Shown piece after piece: positions 23,084 through 34,148 of a DNA stretch of 64,000 bases (position 1 is the stretch's first letter; every line of letters begins with the position of its first letter). The stretch is taken from contig CM049311.1 in assembly GCA_026874595.1 (NCBI GenBank), positions 34,183,676 through 34,247,675 on the forward strand, in the 5' to 3' direction. A program made the position numbers and the translations under genes. This stretch comes from Sipunculus nudus. Lineage: Eukaryota; Annelida; Sipuncula; Golfingiida; Sipunculidae. Below the pieces are notes generated by a model. That model was not told the origin of the DNA and ran no database searches. It saw only the letters and a list, made by a program, of their open reading frames with translations.

Positions 23084-23283
23084 AGCTATGGGGGCGGGTC
23101 CAGGATTTAAGGAAAATAGGGGTCAAACCCAGGAGGCCTAATGACAAAACCCAGAGAAAGATGGCCAGGAACGGAAAAGGGGCGGGGGCGTAAAAATTGT
23201 ACTGAAACCCTAATAAAGGTTGCTGCAGCTGAAAAGGGGGGGTGGCGGACCCCCTGGACCCCTCCCCTGGATCCGCTTCTGGA
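23084..23283. mobile_element. hAT-like MITE, decayed
   Basis: The left end GGGGGCGGGTCCAGGATTT and the right end CCCCTGGATCCGCTTCTG are imperfect reverse complements of the CAGGGGCGGATCCAGG type common at hAT element ends. The 160-bp interior is G-rich and non-coding. No clear 8-bp target duplication was found. Confidence 0.55.
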
Positions 23284-23892
23284 TCTTTATTATTCAAATT
23301 AAATAAAGGCCTATATAACGACTCTACGGTTAGAATGTCAGCACTTAAACGTGACAAAAGGATGGAAACATATTAAAGTCGGCCCTGAGTGAATGCATTT
23401 ATATGAATACATAATTGAGGAACCATTTAATTTCAAGCACCAACACCTGTCAATGCGTTAAGGTTCAGGACCAAAGCGAGGAAACACATCGTCGTCTGTA
23501 AGTGAAGAAATCATTAACCATAACTCACTCATTCCCGACTGGATGGCACAGTGCACGCGAACCTATTACGGTTACTAATGGATCTATTAGCAGCGGAACA
23601 CGGGCCATTAAGGGTAATGCAGGGGCAGCTGTGTTCCCACAGCCTGTTTGTCTCCTGACGCCAGGTGTTAACATTATTAGGGTATGTGATAAGATTTCAT
23701 CTCTTAAAAATTGTTCTTTATGTCATAAGCTTGATCATCCATATTCAGTATTTAATAACCCATATTTTAACCAAATCAGACATAGTGTCATATTTCATAA
23801 CGTCAAGCCAAAATGTTGTTTGTGTGCATGTATGTATGTATATGTATATATGTGTATTCGGTGCGTGTTAGTGTACAGCGTCTGGGTTTGTC
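23284..23892. other. No gene recognised
   Basis: A 143-codon plus-strand frame at 23502-23933 has an ordinary-looking middle (AREPITVTNGSISSG) but runs into TG/TA-rich low-complexity sequence at its end and matches no family I know. Confidence 0.35.
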
Positions 23893-23990
23893 GGGTCCAA
23901 GTCCAAGTTCGAGTCCTTGAGGCTCCAATCTAAGTCCAATCTCTACGAGTCTGAGTCTTTTACAAAGCTAGTTTGAGTCTTAGTCCAGTA
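23893..23990. repeat. Degenerate AAGTCC/GAGTCC hexamer repeat
   Basis: GGTCCAAGTCCAAGTTCGAG and later AAGTCC, GAGTCT and TAGTCC units make a short-period degenerate repeat with roughly 6-bp spacing. Confidence 0.7.
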
Positions 23991-24415
23991 AAATGATTAT
24001 TATTTTACAATTCTTTAAATCGGAATTTGAGATAATCATATATGTATTATCTCATAACTTCTCGCTGGCTTTTATCAATGTTTCATTACATACAACTAAA
24101 TGTCCTTTCTATTTTACATTCCGAAGGGAATTCCATGAACAAATATAGGAAAACAATCATTACGGCCCATTGGTTCATATCTTACTTATATACTATTATA
24201 TGTATTTAATTGTCTACTCTGTACAGAAGCAAGTTTATGCCTGATCTCATCACAAACACAAAAAGATGGTTATATATCGTATATATAGTTATAATCTGAT
24301 CTGATATTGTCTGGGTGAAATGTCAGGGTCAGTTGCCAGTTTCAGCAAGAATTTTGACTGGTTTGTTAGAAGGCAGTTGCAAATGGTCAGTGTCTGTGAC
24401 AAGAACTATAGCTGG

Positions 24416-24418
<3 letters not shown>
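23991..24418. other. No gene recognised
   Basis: AT-rich unique sequence. Nothing recognised. Confidence 0.45.

Positions 24419-24509
<91 letters not shown>
24419..24509. repeat. (CT)n(TA)n compound microsatellite
   Basis: About 36 bp of CT repeats pass directly into about 52 bp of TA repeats. The same compound structure recurs at 58516-58592. Serine/leucine- and isoleucine/tyrosine-rich frames over it are artefacts. Confidence 0.98.
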
Positions 24510-24510
<1 letters not shown>

Positions 24511-25055
24511 CTCTACTACGCCTCATTATATAAAAGGAGAACTTTAAAGCTAAGAGCTGTACGACATCCATTTCCGTTGCGGCTTTAGTTATTTTTCCCT
24601 GCCCAGACTTATTTGTGCTTACGTTTCTTTAAAGTAACCAAATTTGTCTCCACCAAGTTACAGTTAACAGGTAAGACGGTCTCTCATAAAGAGAACAAAC
24701 AAGTCACAATCCAGACACCGCCCAAAATAAAGTCTGCTATTAGGAACCTTCCGTGCGCACCTGATGAAATAAAACCAGCCTTCTAGGTCTCTAATAATGG
24801 AAATGCCTCCTACTAATGGTTACAACAGAATTCCTTGTATGGCGCAGCTTGGTATGGGTTCTCTCATTGAGACCAAGTAAAATCTAAGGACTCTTGACAC
24901 CATAAATCTGTCGCAATATCAACTAAAAACGGAGGTCCAAAAAGAAGTGCTTGGATGCCCATGTCCAAATGATTTGAATCACGGCAACATTCTCAATTCC
25001 ATACCCAGGACAATTTGTATTCTGAGACTCGCGAGCTCCTCGTCTGGAAGGCCAC
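24510..25055. other. No gene recognised
   Basis: Unique sequence. Nothing recognised. Confidence 0.4.
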
Positions 25056-25367
25056 TTAGATCATTACTCTGGTATCCAGCTTTTTAAGGCCCGCAGTTCT
25101 GAATAGTCGGACCTTACATTGAATGTCTCGTTGTGTAAAAGGGGTATACAATATGTTGAAGAGGCTACGTTTTCCTATGGTAAGTGAATTACATTTACTT
25201 CTCTCTATATCTTGGGCTGCCAGCCGTAGTCCGCTTTCCCTGCAGTTGACATTATGTGAAAGGAGTTGACATTCGGTTTTTTGTAGTATATTCTGTGTAG
25301 ATTTACGATTAAAATTAAGGTTATCTTGCTTTACATCATCCGCAGTAAATAGTATTGTCAGTTTCAA
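25056..25367 (-). CDS. Unrecognised 103-codon frame, probably not a gene
   Basis: A minus-strand frame with mixed, mostly polar composition (DVKQDNLNFNRKSTQN, DIERSKCNSLTIGKRS). No domain, signal or membrane segment is visible, and it has no flanking splice sites of note. It is listed because its composition is more protein-like than other frames of similar length. Chance is the likelier explanation. Confidence 0.12.
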   Translation of the reverse strand: MKLTILFTADDVKQDNLNFNRKSTQNILQKTECQLLSHNVNCRESGLRLAAQDIERSKCNSLTIGKRSLFNILYTPFTQRDIQCKVRLFRTAGLKKLDTRVMI

Positions 25368-25834
25368 TTAAGACACCACTCCAAATCACACAAAGTACAC
25401 CATTTATGGTAGTTGTGGGAAAGAACGGGAGATAGCTTTAGCTATGAACCGAATGTCTTAGAGTATAAACTTTATGAATATGAAATGTAATTTTCGACTT
25501 TTCTTAAAGGATAGGTCTTTTGCTTGCCGGTGGTCCAGTTGAAACACTGTAGTAAAATAGCATGCGTCAACTCACATGCGCCACCTACCGGCGGTTACTG
25601 AAACTGAGAGTTAGGATCCTTCCCACTATCGTGAAAAATCGTATTTTGTAATATTTCAAATGTTAAAAAGAATCTAAATCTAACTGATTTTTCTCGATGA
25701 GGTGCATCTTTGACCTTCTTACTTATAATACATTGCATTCGACAAAAATGATTGGACACTAACACTGCACACGTTCATTAGGCGCAATGTCCATGCTCGT
25801 GGAACAATACGTTAAGGATGACATAATATAATAT

Positions 25835-26069
25835 CAGGGGCGGATTTACAGGGGCGTAGGGGGCCCTTTATCGACCTAAACAATCTTCGATATTGAAATG
25901 TACACGCTTAATACCGAAAAGCAGCGCCGAACATTTCGTCTTGCACGGTTTTCTTTCATACCTATGCATGCAAGAGTTCTGTAAAAATTTTACTTTCGCT
26001 CCTGGCTCTTGTTTGACTGTTCACGAGTACTGAGCCTTCCCGCCCCTTATATCACATATCCGCCCCCTG
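25835..26069. mobile_element. hAT-like MITE with CAGGGGCGGAT ends
   Basis: Starts CAGGGGCGGAT and ends ATCCGCCCCCTG, an 11-bp inverted repeat that is perfect apart from one extra G. Length is 235 bp. It contains TAATACCGAAAAGCAGCGCC, shared with the decayed copy at 29100-29310. AT-rich flanks prevent a confident target-site call. Non-coding. Confidence 0.75.
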
Positions 26070-26319
26070 GTTATTATATAATATAAAGCTTTCTGGTGTG
26101 GGTTTTATATGCACGGATCGAGGAACAGTCCACAAATAAAATCATGTCGTTCAGACATAAGAGTAAATATATGTTTATAGAGAATTCACCAATTTAAACT
26201 TGGTGGGTGACCTTCTATTGCCTTAAGTGTACTTCCTTCCCTGATTTTGCTGTGACTGTCATTCAGACCACTGTTGTAGGCGCGAGGATATCGATGTTAA
26301 TCATCAGGAGCCAAAGTTA
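26070..26319. other. No gene recognised
   Basis: Short unique spacer between the MITE and the fold-back cluster. Confidence 0.4.
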
Positions 26320-27395
26320 AAGGAGCCTATTCTCATATCTCACGTCTATTAAATAAATATAACCCTTTGAACCTTTTATTTAGAAATTAGCTCGAAAATG
26401 CCGATCCCATCACTCACAGGCTGTTCGTTTTGTTTATATCCACGTGTCTATTACATATGTAGGTCCCACCAAAATAATCAACATATATCAAACAACGATA
26501 TATGGCGGCAAGTCAAACAAACCAAAGTTTTGCAAAGACGTTTTACAACTATTTTCCTTTCAAATTTCATATACAAATGCAACCAACCGCCTTAGTTTAC
26601 AAGATTTTTCTGTACATTCTATGGAAAAAATAGATGAATTGGAAATAATCAAAGTCATTTATATGTCAGCGAGCCATAAGAGTGCAGTGTAATAGCATTA
26701 AGACTGACCATTTAAACTGCCGATAGGCCACGTAAATACCATAGTATCTTTCATAGGATCACACTTTATTATCACGTGATCTGAACATGATAAAAGTTTT
26801 AGCATAAAGTAGCTCATACCTACAACAATACCAACATCCATGTTGCTATATATACCCTACCTCGTAAAAAGCTGGCCTGGGAAAAATCAATATATAATCT
26901 AGCTTCTAAACAATGGCATTTTTTTGCACTCATCTAAAGGTTACATATCACAGTTGGGAACAAAAAAAACAAGAGCTTAGTCTGGTATGCGTTTATGTCC
27001 AAGTCCGACATATCACAGTGAAATATGGTGTGTTGATAGCCTTTGTCAATGACAAGGCCGCGGTGAAAATGTATATTATAAATACATTATAAGTATATAT
27101 TAAACAGCAAAGGTAACCTTAGGTGGTAGGTTGCATATATGCGGAGGTAGAAAGGTCAATTGTTGCAAAACGCCATTTGCAAAGCTCTAGCTTATCTGCC
27201 TTGCTGCCAGATGCCCTTGTTGAATTTTGTTTTATTTTGGCGGGCCACCACATATTATAAACACGTTGGTATAAACAAAACAAGTAGCCTGTGTGCGGTG
27301 ATATCCACGTCTTCTCGCATTTTTTTATGAAAGCTCCAAGGGATTTTGCTTAGTTTATAAAGGTCAGATAGATGATTGGGTCCCTTTAACAATCA
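26320..27395. mobile_element. Fold-back element 1 (arms A and B)
   Basis: Arm A (about 26320-26620) and arm B (about 27110-27395) align as reverse complements. Read on the minus strand, A has GCGGTTGGTTGCATTTG, AGTTGTAAAACGTCTTTGC, GACTTGCCGCC, ATTTTGGTGGGACC, GATATAAACAAAACGAACAG. B on the plus strand has GGTGGTAGGTTGCATAT, TGTTGCAAAACGCCATTTGC, TGCCTTGCTGCC, ATTTTGGCGGGCCACC, GGTATAAACAAAACAAGTAG. Order is fully conserved, with about 25-30% divergence by eye. The 490-bp core has no recognised frame. Confidence 0.7.
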
Positions 27396-27439
27396 AACAG
27401 ATTTTTTTCTTTGATAAGTTCAGCAATAATTAATGATAA

Positions 27440-28420
27440 AAAGGCCTGTTCCGATAACTGATGTCTATTAATTAAAGATAATGCCTCGAACTTTGCATAA
27501 AAGTAGACCAGAAAATACATCTCACGATACATAGGCTATTCGTCTTGTTTATATCATTGGTTTTTAACATATGGGGGACACACTCAATAATCTAAACACA
27601 TTCAGCAAGGTCATCCTGCGGCATGTCACACGAACCAGAGTTTTGCAAATGGCGTTTTACAACTATAATCCATTTCACCACCTGCTGTCCACCTGTTTTT
27701 TGTAGATGATTTACTTAAAAGTTTATATTTTTCAATATTTTCAAAGAAAACAACATATGGAAGTGACAACCTTATATGGCAGTTAAGAATTTTACAATAA
27801 ACCCCGTTCATGTTTCACAACATTTAATCTCTTTATAATGATCTGGCAGATATTGTGTGTCCCTCCATAAGTAGCCATCTTTGTTTTAGCTGGTTATATT
27901 CTTTAGAGTGTTTACATGAAAGTATCCAATCAGCAGCTGTCAGTTGAGGCTGTTTTTGCATGTGACCAATGACCTTGACCGCCATAAGTGGGTCTGATAT
28001 GTTGTAAAATGTAGACTGATTTCTCATATTTTCATAAAATTCTGTTACTCAAATATGGCATAAGGTAGGATTTAGTTACCTAGTTGAAAATTAGGTTCTG
28101 TAATTCTCCTATCTACACTATAATTGTTTCCCTTGAAATGTACATGATAAAAATTTTAATAGCAAAAAACAGGTGGACATGATGGGATGAAACTGACTAT
28201 AGTCACCCTTCAGCTGCCGCACATATGCAACAACCATCTTCAGTGACATGTTTTTTTTTTGTTTGTTTGTCAACATTGGCGCACGTATGGTGTTTACAAA
28301 TAACTTGTAGATAAACAAGGCGATACATCCATCAAAGAGGCGATATAGTAAGAACATCTTCTAGCAAGAATTAAGTAAATAAAATCTACACACAAGGCAG
28401 ATAAAATGCTGGCTTTTAAA
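27440..28420. mobile_element. Fold-back element 2 (arms C and D)
   Basis: Arm C (about 27440-27705) is a direct relative of arm A: GTCTATTAATTAAAG, AGGCTATTCGTCTTG, ACCAGAGTTTTGCAAATGGC. Arm D (about 28135-28420) is a more decayed inverted relative, recognised by AAAACAGGTGGACATGATGG facing GCTGTCCACCTGTTTT in C, and by ATAAACAAGGCGATACATCC. The core 27706-28134 holds two minus-strand frames of 61-64 codons. Confidence 0.5.
27833..28027 (-). CDS. Unrecognised 64-codon frame in fold-back core
   Basis: The minus-strand frame reads with a protein-like middle, DPLMAVKVIGHMQKQPQLTA then ADWILSCKHSKEYNQLKQRW. It lies between arms C and D of fold-back element 2, where a transposase remnant would be expected. 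I do not recognise a family and no catalytic motif is visible. It is bounded by stops and has no clear start context. Confidence 0.2.
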   Translation of the reverse strand: MRNQSTFYNISDPLMAVKVIGHMQKQPQLTAADWILSCKHSKEYNQLKQRWLLMEGHTISARSL

Positions 28421-28738
28421 CACAGGCTCTGCGATGGTTCCTTAATTTGTAAAAATAAACCACACTTACATGAGAGTTATTGGACACTTTCTGGTGACAG
28501 CAAAGCTATAAATAAAGGAGAACTTTGGCATTTGTGTGGTCACTCCACAATTGTAAAAGAATATGTGGCAAGTCCAGTGTCACCTACTGTCACTGTAAGG
28601 ACAACCGCCGGGACATACACGGTGGTCGAGTTTGTGTATGAAATGTTGCCTTATAGTTTTGGCGGGGGGACCATTTTATATGATTTGTACGGCCTGCGTA
28701 AAGAGATATTGCGGTATGCGTTTCCTAAACGGCTATAA
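28406..28738 (+). CDS. Unrecognised 110-codon frame
   Basis: The plus-strand frame is open from the ATG at 28406 to the TAA at 28736. Its middle (GELWHLCGHSTIVKEYVASP, then VSPTVTVRTTAGTYTVVEFV) has beta-strand-like alternation and is more protein-like than its neighbours. No family is recognised. It starts inside the end of arm D and lies next to mobile DNA, so it may be a decayed element gene. A second frame at 28632-28901 overlaps it. Confidence 0.2.
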   Translation: MLAFKHRLCDGSLICKNKPHLHESYWTLSGDSKAINKGELWHLCGHSTIVKEYVASPVSPTVTVRTTAGTYTVVEFVYEMLPYSFGGGTILYDLYGLRKEILRYAFPKRL

Positions 28739-29099
28739 ACTAACAAACTGCCTTATAAACATTACATATGCTCTCAACCATGACACCAACGTCACGATTT
28801 GTCGTTTTGTATGTGGTTTGTATGTGGTTTCGATGAGAAAACCCAGTCTATCTTTCCTGAGTGTGGTCTCCCGGGGGTCCGGGGCCAGCCGCTCCGAGTA
28901 GCTCACCGTCAAGTCCACGTGTGGTTCCGGGTTTGCAGTCATATGCGTCGGTTGTAATAGATAATTTAAAACCATATTTGATTATCTAAACCAGAGGTGA
29001 AAAGAAACAATCTAAACCTAATTAAGTTAACATATAATGCACAAAAATAGTAATTACTATTGTAGGACACTCTCCATTGCTCAGATGGTGGATTCCCTA

Positions 29100-29310
29100 G
29101 TCTCCAGACAAGGGCTGATATAGAGAGGACGCAAAGGGCGCAGTGAGTGAATATAGAATAATATACCCATGCATAATACCGAAAAAGCAGCGCCTTTTTA
29201 TTCCTATATATCTGCGTGCAAACGTCTACTACCACTCAAGAAACACTTGTTTATCTTTGCAAGGGTGATGAGCCCCCCCCCCCCCCCCCCCCCCCCCAAT
29301 TCCTAGGAAG
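29100..29310. mobile_element. Decayed hAT-like MITE relative
   Basis: CATAATACCGAAAAAGCAGC and GCGTGCAAACG at 29175-29225 match TTAATACCGAAAAGCAGC and CATGCAAGAG inside the MITE at 25835-26069, in the same order. The right part is replaced by a C run. Terminal repeats are lost. Confidence 0.5.
29273..29297. repeat. Poly-C run
   Basis: About 25 C in a row. The proline- or glycine-rich frames over it are artefacts. Confidence 0.95.
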
Positions 29311-29383
29311 ATCCTTATCTGTCCCTGGTAGAGGTGGAGGACACTGCGAGAAACCGATCCTTGACGGGCCACTACAACCTTAG

Positions 29384-29442
29384 ACCTCTTTGTGGCTCTG
29401 AGGTATATACAGTATATACTACAGAGCCACAACAGGGTCTAC
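29384..29442. mobile_element. Isolated hairpin end related to the 1755-2240 element
   Basis: TGTGGCTCTG faces CAGAGCCACAACAGGGTCTA around a GGTATATACAGTATATACTA loop that is itself partly palindromic. This matches the right tip of the 1755-2240 element (TGTGGCTCTG, then CAGCCACAACTGGGTCTA). No partner arm was found nearby, so it looks like a solo end or a truncated copy. Confidence 0.55.
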
Positions 29443-29454
29443 TTAAACCTATAC

Positions 29455-29527
29455 TCTAAAAGCTACACTGGGAATCGAAACCGGGTCACCAGAGAACTCA
29501 GCTTGTAACCACTCTGTTGTCAAAGCC
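29455..29527 (-). mobile_element. tRNA-like SINE head (minus strand)
   Basis: The minus strand reads GGGCTTTGACAACAGAGTGG then TTACAAGCTGAG and GGTTTCGATTCCC (B box). Overall length and order fit a tRNA head but the D arm is poor. It lies right beside the hairpin end at 29384-29442. Confidence 0.45.
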
Positions 29528-30599
29528 CATGGAAATTAGACATGAGTTTTTTTTTTCATTTGTATAATTTTCTTGTTTTCACTCAGGCTTGTAGAGAAAA
29601 TGTTTATTTAGAGCAAGTACAGCAAAAATAGAATAGCCGGTAACGCCATGCCTAAAGTGCGGATATAGAGTTGTTCTTCGCGCGGCTCCATATCCATGGT
29701 TAAGTCTACACTGGACATGCATGGGGAATCTTAATAGATCTGTTATTTCACACCTGTCTGCAAAAAAAAACATCCTTGGTCCTACAACTCCGAATTTTTT
29801 TATTTTTTTTTTCATTTTAGTGCCCTGGTGAGACAGTCTAGACAATCCAAAACACAAGATATTTACTCACATAACATATTTACACATATGGCCAGACGCT
29901 CTCCTTTTCAGGAATTTTCATTGAAATGCTTCCGTCTCAGTGACGTAGCCAGGGGCGTTGCAGGGGGTCATCCCCCGTCCCCCGCAACCTCATCCTGCTC
30001 TGCATTTAATACTCATTATCTGCTATGAATATTAAGGTTTTAAATCAAGACATGGAAATATCAGTCAAGTTTACAACGTTTCATTGCTATTCACTTTCAT
30101 CCACAACAACTTAGATACAGAAAGAGTTTTTCCAGAAGACTTTCTTTCTGAATTTGTCATGAGATAGCTAAGAAACTCGATATAATTTATCACGCATCCA
30201 AAACAAAGGATTACTAAGTTATATTGACATGTTTTTAGTTTTCATTTAAGCTGTGGTAACTGTATCACTTGTCTTGAGTATTATAAATTGATTAAGTTCT
30301 AGGTTATATTTTTCTTGAACATCAGTCCCGCCCTATCTACACACAATCTACAAAGTTTTAAAATGTACTTACATGATCTAAAAAGACATACTGGCATGAT
30401 AACATAACCTCTGCACTGTTCCCTACAGGAGAAAACTGTTTCAAGAGAGCTATTTATGTACATTCGGGGATGAATCAAGGTTTCTCTTTAAAGTTTCTGC
30501 AATGCTGCTTTCACTGTTGTGAAGTAAAGGCAATTCAATAGATTTGCTGACTGCTGGGAAATAATTGGAATGGCCATTATAAATGTCCGGCCAGTGAGG
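29528..30599. other. No gene recognised; element-like GC patch 29940-29990
   Basis: GTGACGTAGCCAGGGGCGTT followed by CAGGGGGTCATCCCCC at about 29940-29980 resembles another short-element end. The remainder is AT-rich and without features. Confidence 0.4.
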
Positions 30600-31022
30600 A
30601 TAATTGGCCTGCAGTCAGCGCCAGTCAGTTCCTCGGATTTGTGTCCGATTACCGTCTCTCTTGGGAGTGGTCAGTGTTGAGATCACGTGGGGTGTGGAGG
30701 GTGGTTTGGCATTCGTGTACCGTTATAGTTTAACAACAAGCCGGGGTTACGTGTACTTAAGCTGTCTTATTGGCCGCGATGAACCACTGTGTTAAAATGA
30801 TGCTCAAGGGAAAAGAGTGAATAGTGAAAGGTTAGGAAATGTGGCAAGCAGATCAGAGAGAGGTACAGCATACTGCGCCCGATTCCTTGAGCAAGCGGTC
30901 CCGGTGCATTGAAGCTACTGCCTGCGGCATTTCGTCCGTGCGAATACATAATGAAGAGGTGGCAGTGTTGATAAATAACCTAACATTCGCCGCACGTCAG
31001 TACTTGACTTTTCACAAATAAG
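30600..31022 (+). other. Weak candidate 5' exon
   Basis: This interval is GC-richer than its flanks, begins near a GCCAGTCAGTTCC segment of initiator type, and ends at AATAAG followed by GTAAGAG, a good 5' splice-site match. A 60-codon frame from an ATG at 30839 stops two bases before the donor and so would not read through it. A non-coding leader exon is possible. No TATA box is obvious. Confidence 0.15.
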
Positions 31023-31908
31023 GTAAGAGCTTTACCAGTTTTGTCTCAAATTCTCACCAATACGTTAAACAATCACGACAGCACATTTCTAGGCTTTTGC
31101 CTCAAGACTATTCAGACATATTGATCTTATTAACCTTTATGCGCTGGTGCATGAGAAAAAAAATGTTTGCTTGTTAAACTTGTTTGCAAAAAAAGGGAGA
31201 ATTTCAAAGGAAGGAGAGTTATAAAAAATAAAATCACATGAAACAAGCAAGGTTTTCTCCGTGATGAACTACTTTCTAAGGTTGAACCCATTTGGATGAT
31301 TAGCTTTTATTGAAAGCAATAGAATAGAACGTGTTTTCAGAATATTTGTTTGGGCATCTCTACTAGAAAAGCCATATATTTAGAGCATTGATCGAATTCT
31401 CTATTCAGATAAGGAACTTTGGTTAATTAACAGTATATTGATCGCAAGTCTGTCCCTACAGACGTGGCGCCGGTCATGGTTAATTCCACAAAACCCCGGT
31501 TAATTGCTAGTTAACAAAGCAAACTTAGGAGCTGACGAGACGGACGTGTTTATAATAAGAAGATCATCGGTAAAGGATGATTAGACAAATCTGATTCGGC
31601 ATATAACATTTATTGTTATGCAGAGAGCGAATATAAAAAACACTCTTCCTGAGAAAATAGATTGAATAGCCAGTACTGTATTTATGGGTTTTAAAATTGC
31701 TATTTAGGGATCATTCTGGCTGAAAATGAAACCGTTGTATTTCTCCCCTGCTTTGTTATGTTCTAATCAGCAGCCATCATCAGATACGAGAATAAATACC
31801 ATTTTTGTACCTAAAAGGATGGCATATCTGTCATATAGTTTCTCTGCTGTGAGACACGGGTAAGGAAGCGCTTAGCAGTCACATTGTTTCTCCCAAGGCA
31901 CAGACGCA
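31023..31908. other. No gene recognised
   Basis: AT-rich unique sequence. Nothing recognised. Confidence 0.45.
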
Positions 31909-32034
<126 letters not shown>

Positions 32035-32319
32035 TAGCATTTTTTAAATGCAAATGGTATGGTCCTTTTTTTCAATTATATGTTGTGGAGAATTCGGGTC
32101 AAGAAAAAATATAATTCTGGAGGTAATCATGACGACCATAGTGTGGTTTAGTTTTCATGATGCTGTATTTTTTATCCCGGCTGAAGACCAGAGTCTTTCA
32201 CTGGTATATGGGGCTGTCTGTGTAGTACACAACAGGATTTGATTAGATTCCCAGCGGAGGTATACATGCAGGCTCAGTCTGCGTTTCTAGTATTTACGCG
32301 GCAGACGGATGCAAGGATA

Positions 32320-32565
32320 TCCAACAGGGTTCAGTCGAAAGGTAAAACGCTCAGCCCTATCCGCTTGTTATACCTGAGTTCGATCCACTGTGTGGCTATG
32401 AGTATGAGAATGGGTTGTAGTGGCCCGTTCAAGGTGGTGGTTTTCTCCAGGTCTTTCGCTTTCTTCCACCCCTACAGACTACAGAAACACCACCATCCGA
32501 GCCATGGTGACAGTGTCGATTGGTTATTATAAATGTGCATACAATACATGTAAAAAAGTTTAGTT
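32320..32565 (+). mobile_element. SINE family 2 (third copy)
   Basis: The head CAGTCGAAAGGTAAAACGC then CTGAGTTCGATCC (B box near 32376) leads to CAAGGTGGTGGTTTTCTCC, TTCCACCCCTACAGACTACA and ATCCGAGCCATGG, the same order as 20949-21130. Flanks show no clear target duplication. It is more diverged than the duplicated pair, which suggests an independent insertion. Confidence 0.7.
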
Positions 32566-34005
32566 AATAATTACGATATCCATTCCAGTCACACCGTTTC
32601 TTCCCGGCAAAGGCATGCAAGACGATAAAGCAGGTCCTTTTATCTTTATCAGTGGCTCACGCACCTGACCACTATCATGTTTATCTAGATTTGTGATTAC
32701 AGACACATTTTTTGTTAAGTAATAAATAACGTAATCATTATTCTATAGATTCTGCCATATTTTTATGCTTCTCTCCATTCCTCTGAATCTTGAATCTGTC
32801 ACTGTTCCTTGTCTACAGCTGGGACAAGGTACCGTCTTTCTGGCTCATCAAGAGCACACCCAGGGGTATAAATAACCTATTATCATATAACCCGAATGTG
32901 TAAAAGAATACTCACCTCAATTAAAGGCGACAGATCTCTCGCAAGAGCTTTCCAAAAATTTGAAATATATGAGAAAAAAGATGATTGGCTCCGCCGCGGG
33001 AATGCAGGTGTCACTTGGACTAAGACGGTATATCACGAAACACAGGCATCCGATCGTGGACCTCCCTCCGTAGCGTACCCGAGATCTGGGTTTAATTTAA
33101 AAGGAATATTGTTCTGAGTAGGAGTTCACCCACAGAGAATTGGATGCCAGGCAAAGATAGCGCCAGCGCCCATACCCAGAATATTGCTCCTCTCGATTGT
33201 CGGGCAATTTTTTTCAGGTTCCTATGTTAATCGTATACAATGCAGATAAAACAAAGGTTTTCTTTAAATTTCTGCACTCTTGGCGTCACGACATTGATAC
33301 CATGAGCGATCCAATAGCGATCCCATAAATATAAAATACCTATTTTTTTTCTTGTGCGATAACAGAAGTATGCAAAAGTTTGTGTCGGGAAAAGGACAAG
33401 GGCTATTCTAGGAAGAAAACGGTTGGTTGGTTAGTCTGAATATGCAGATATAATCGCACTGTATGCCAAACCTTGCCAAAGGGTTTCGCTAATAATGGCA
33501 AAAAAATACTTGGTATTTCACACTTTGTCACCAATTATAATAAAATCAAACTTATCAACAAAAAAATAATTATTGATGGACCGTAACACTGTCTCTACAA
33601 AGCTGCGGGTATATCGGTTATCCCTTTTTTGCGTAACGATGAATAAACAAACAGAAGTTATAACATAACTTCCTTCGTGATAGTAATTAGATAAAGCTGG
33701 CGTTAATGAGCAAGCGTAGCAGTGAAGTGTTCATTCATTGTTGCCATGGAATCCTTTCCACCTCAGTAAGTGTATTAATCTATAGTGCTGGCTCATCATT
33801 AGGCGTTCTTAAGGCCACCTATAAGAACCCTCTGACTAGACCACTTAGAAGATTAATTGGGGAAACTAGCTTCTAGGAACTATAATGAAAGGATTCGACA
33901 CTTACCCAGTCATGCTAAGGTGATTTAGGCGCCTTAGTATATTTTTTTTTTCATTATAAAAGCAACGGATTCTGGACTTATCCCAAACAATTACAAACAT
34001 GTACC
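32566..34005. other. No gene recognised; GATA-type cluster near 32620-32690
   Basis: CGATAAAG, TTTTATCTTTATCAG, CACCTGACC and GTTTATCTAG fall within 70 bp, resembling GATA and E-box motifs. A 73-codon frame at 32896-33117 is unrecognised. Confidence 0.35.
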
Positions 34006-34148
34006 GCATTTTGCCTCCAGCTCCAAATTTTAAACATTCGACATCCATTCTGTTTGGTCTGAATCTTGGCCTTGTGCCAGAACTGGTGTAAACAGACCAA
34101 CGAAAACGGGTGCCGCATGTTTAAAATTTGGAACAGGTTGCACAATGC
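34006..34148. repeat. Long imperfect hairpin
   Basis: The left arm 34006-34060 and right arm 34094-34148 are reverse complements over about 55 bp, including CCAAATTTTAAACAT facing ATGTTTAAAATTTGG and TTTGGTCTG facing CAGACCAA. The loop is about 33 bp. A transcript in either direction would fold back. The length fits a small MITE or a precursor-type hairpin. Confidence 0.75.

Noticed and set aside
24419-24547. Ser/Leu- and Ile/Tyr-rich frames
   Set aside because: Direct translation of a CT/TA microsatellite.
27123-27150. AGGTGGTAGGTTGCATATA, partly like the let-7 microRNA
   Set aside because: The seed differs from let-7, no precursor hairpin was seen, and the segment is part of arm B of the fold-back element.
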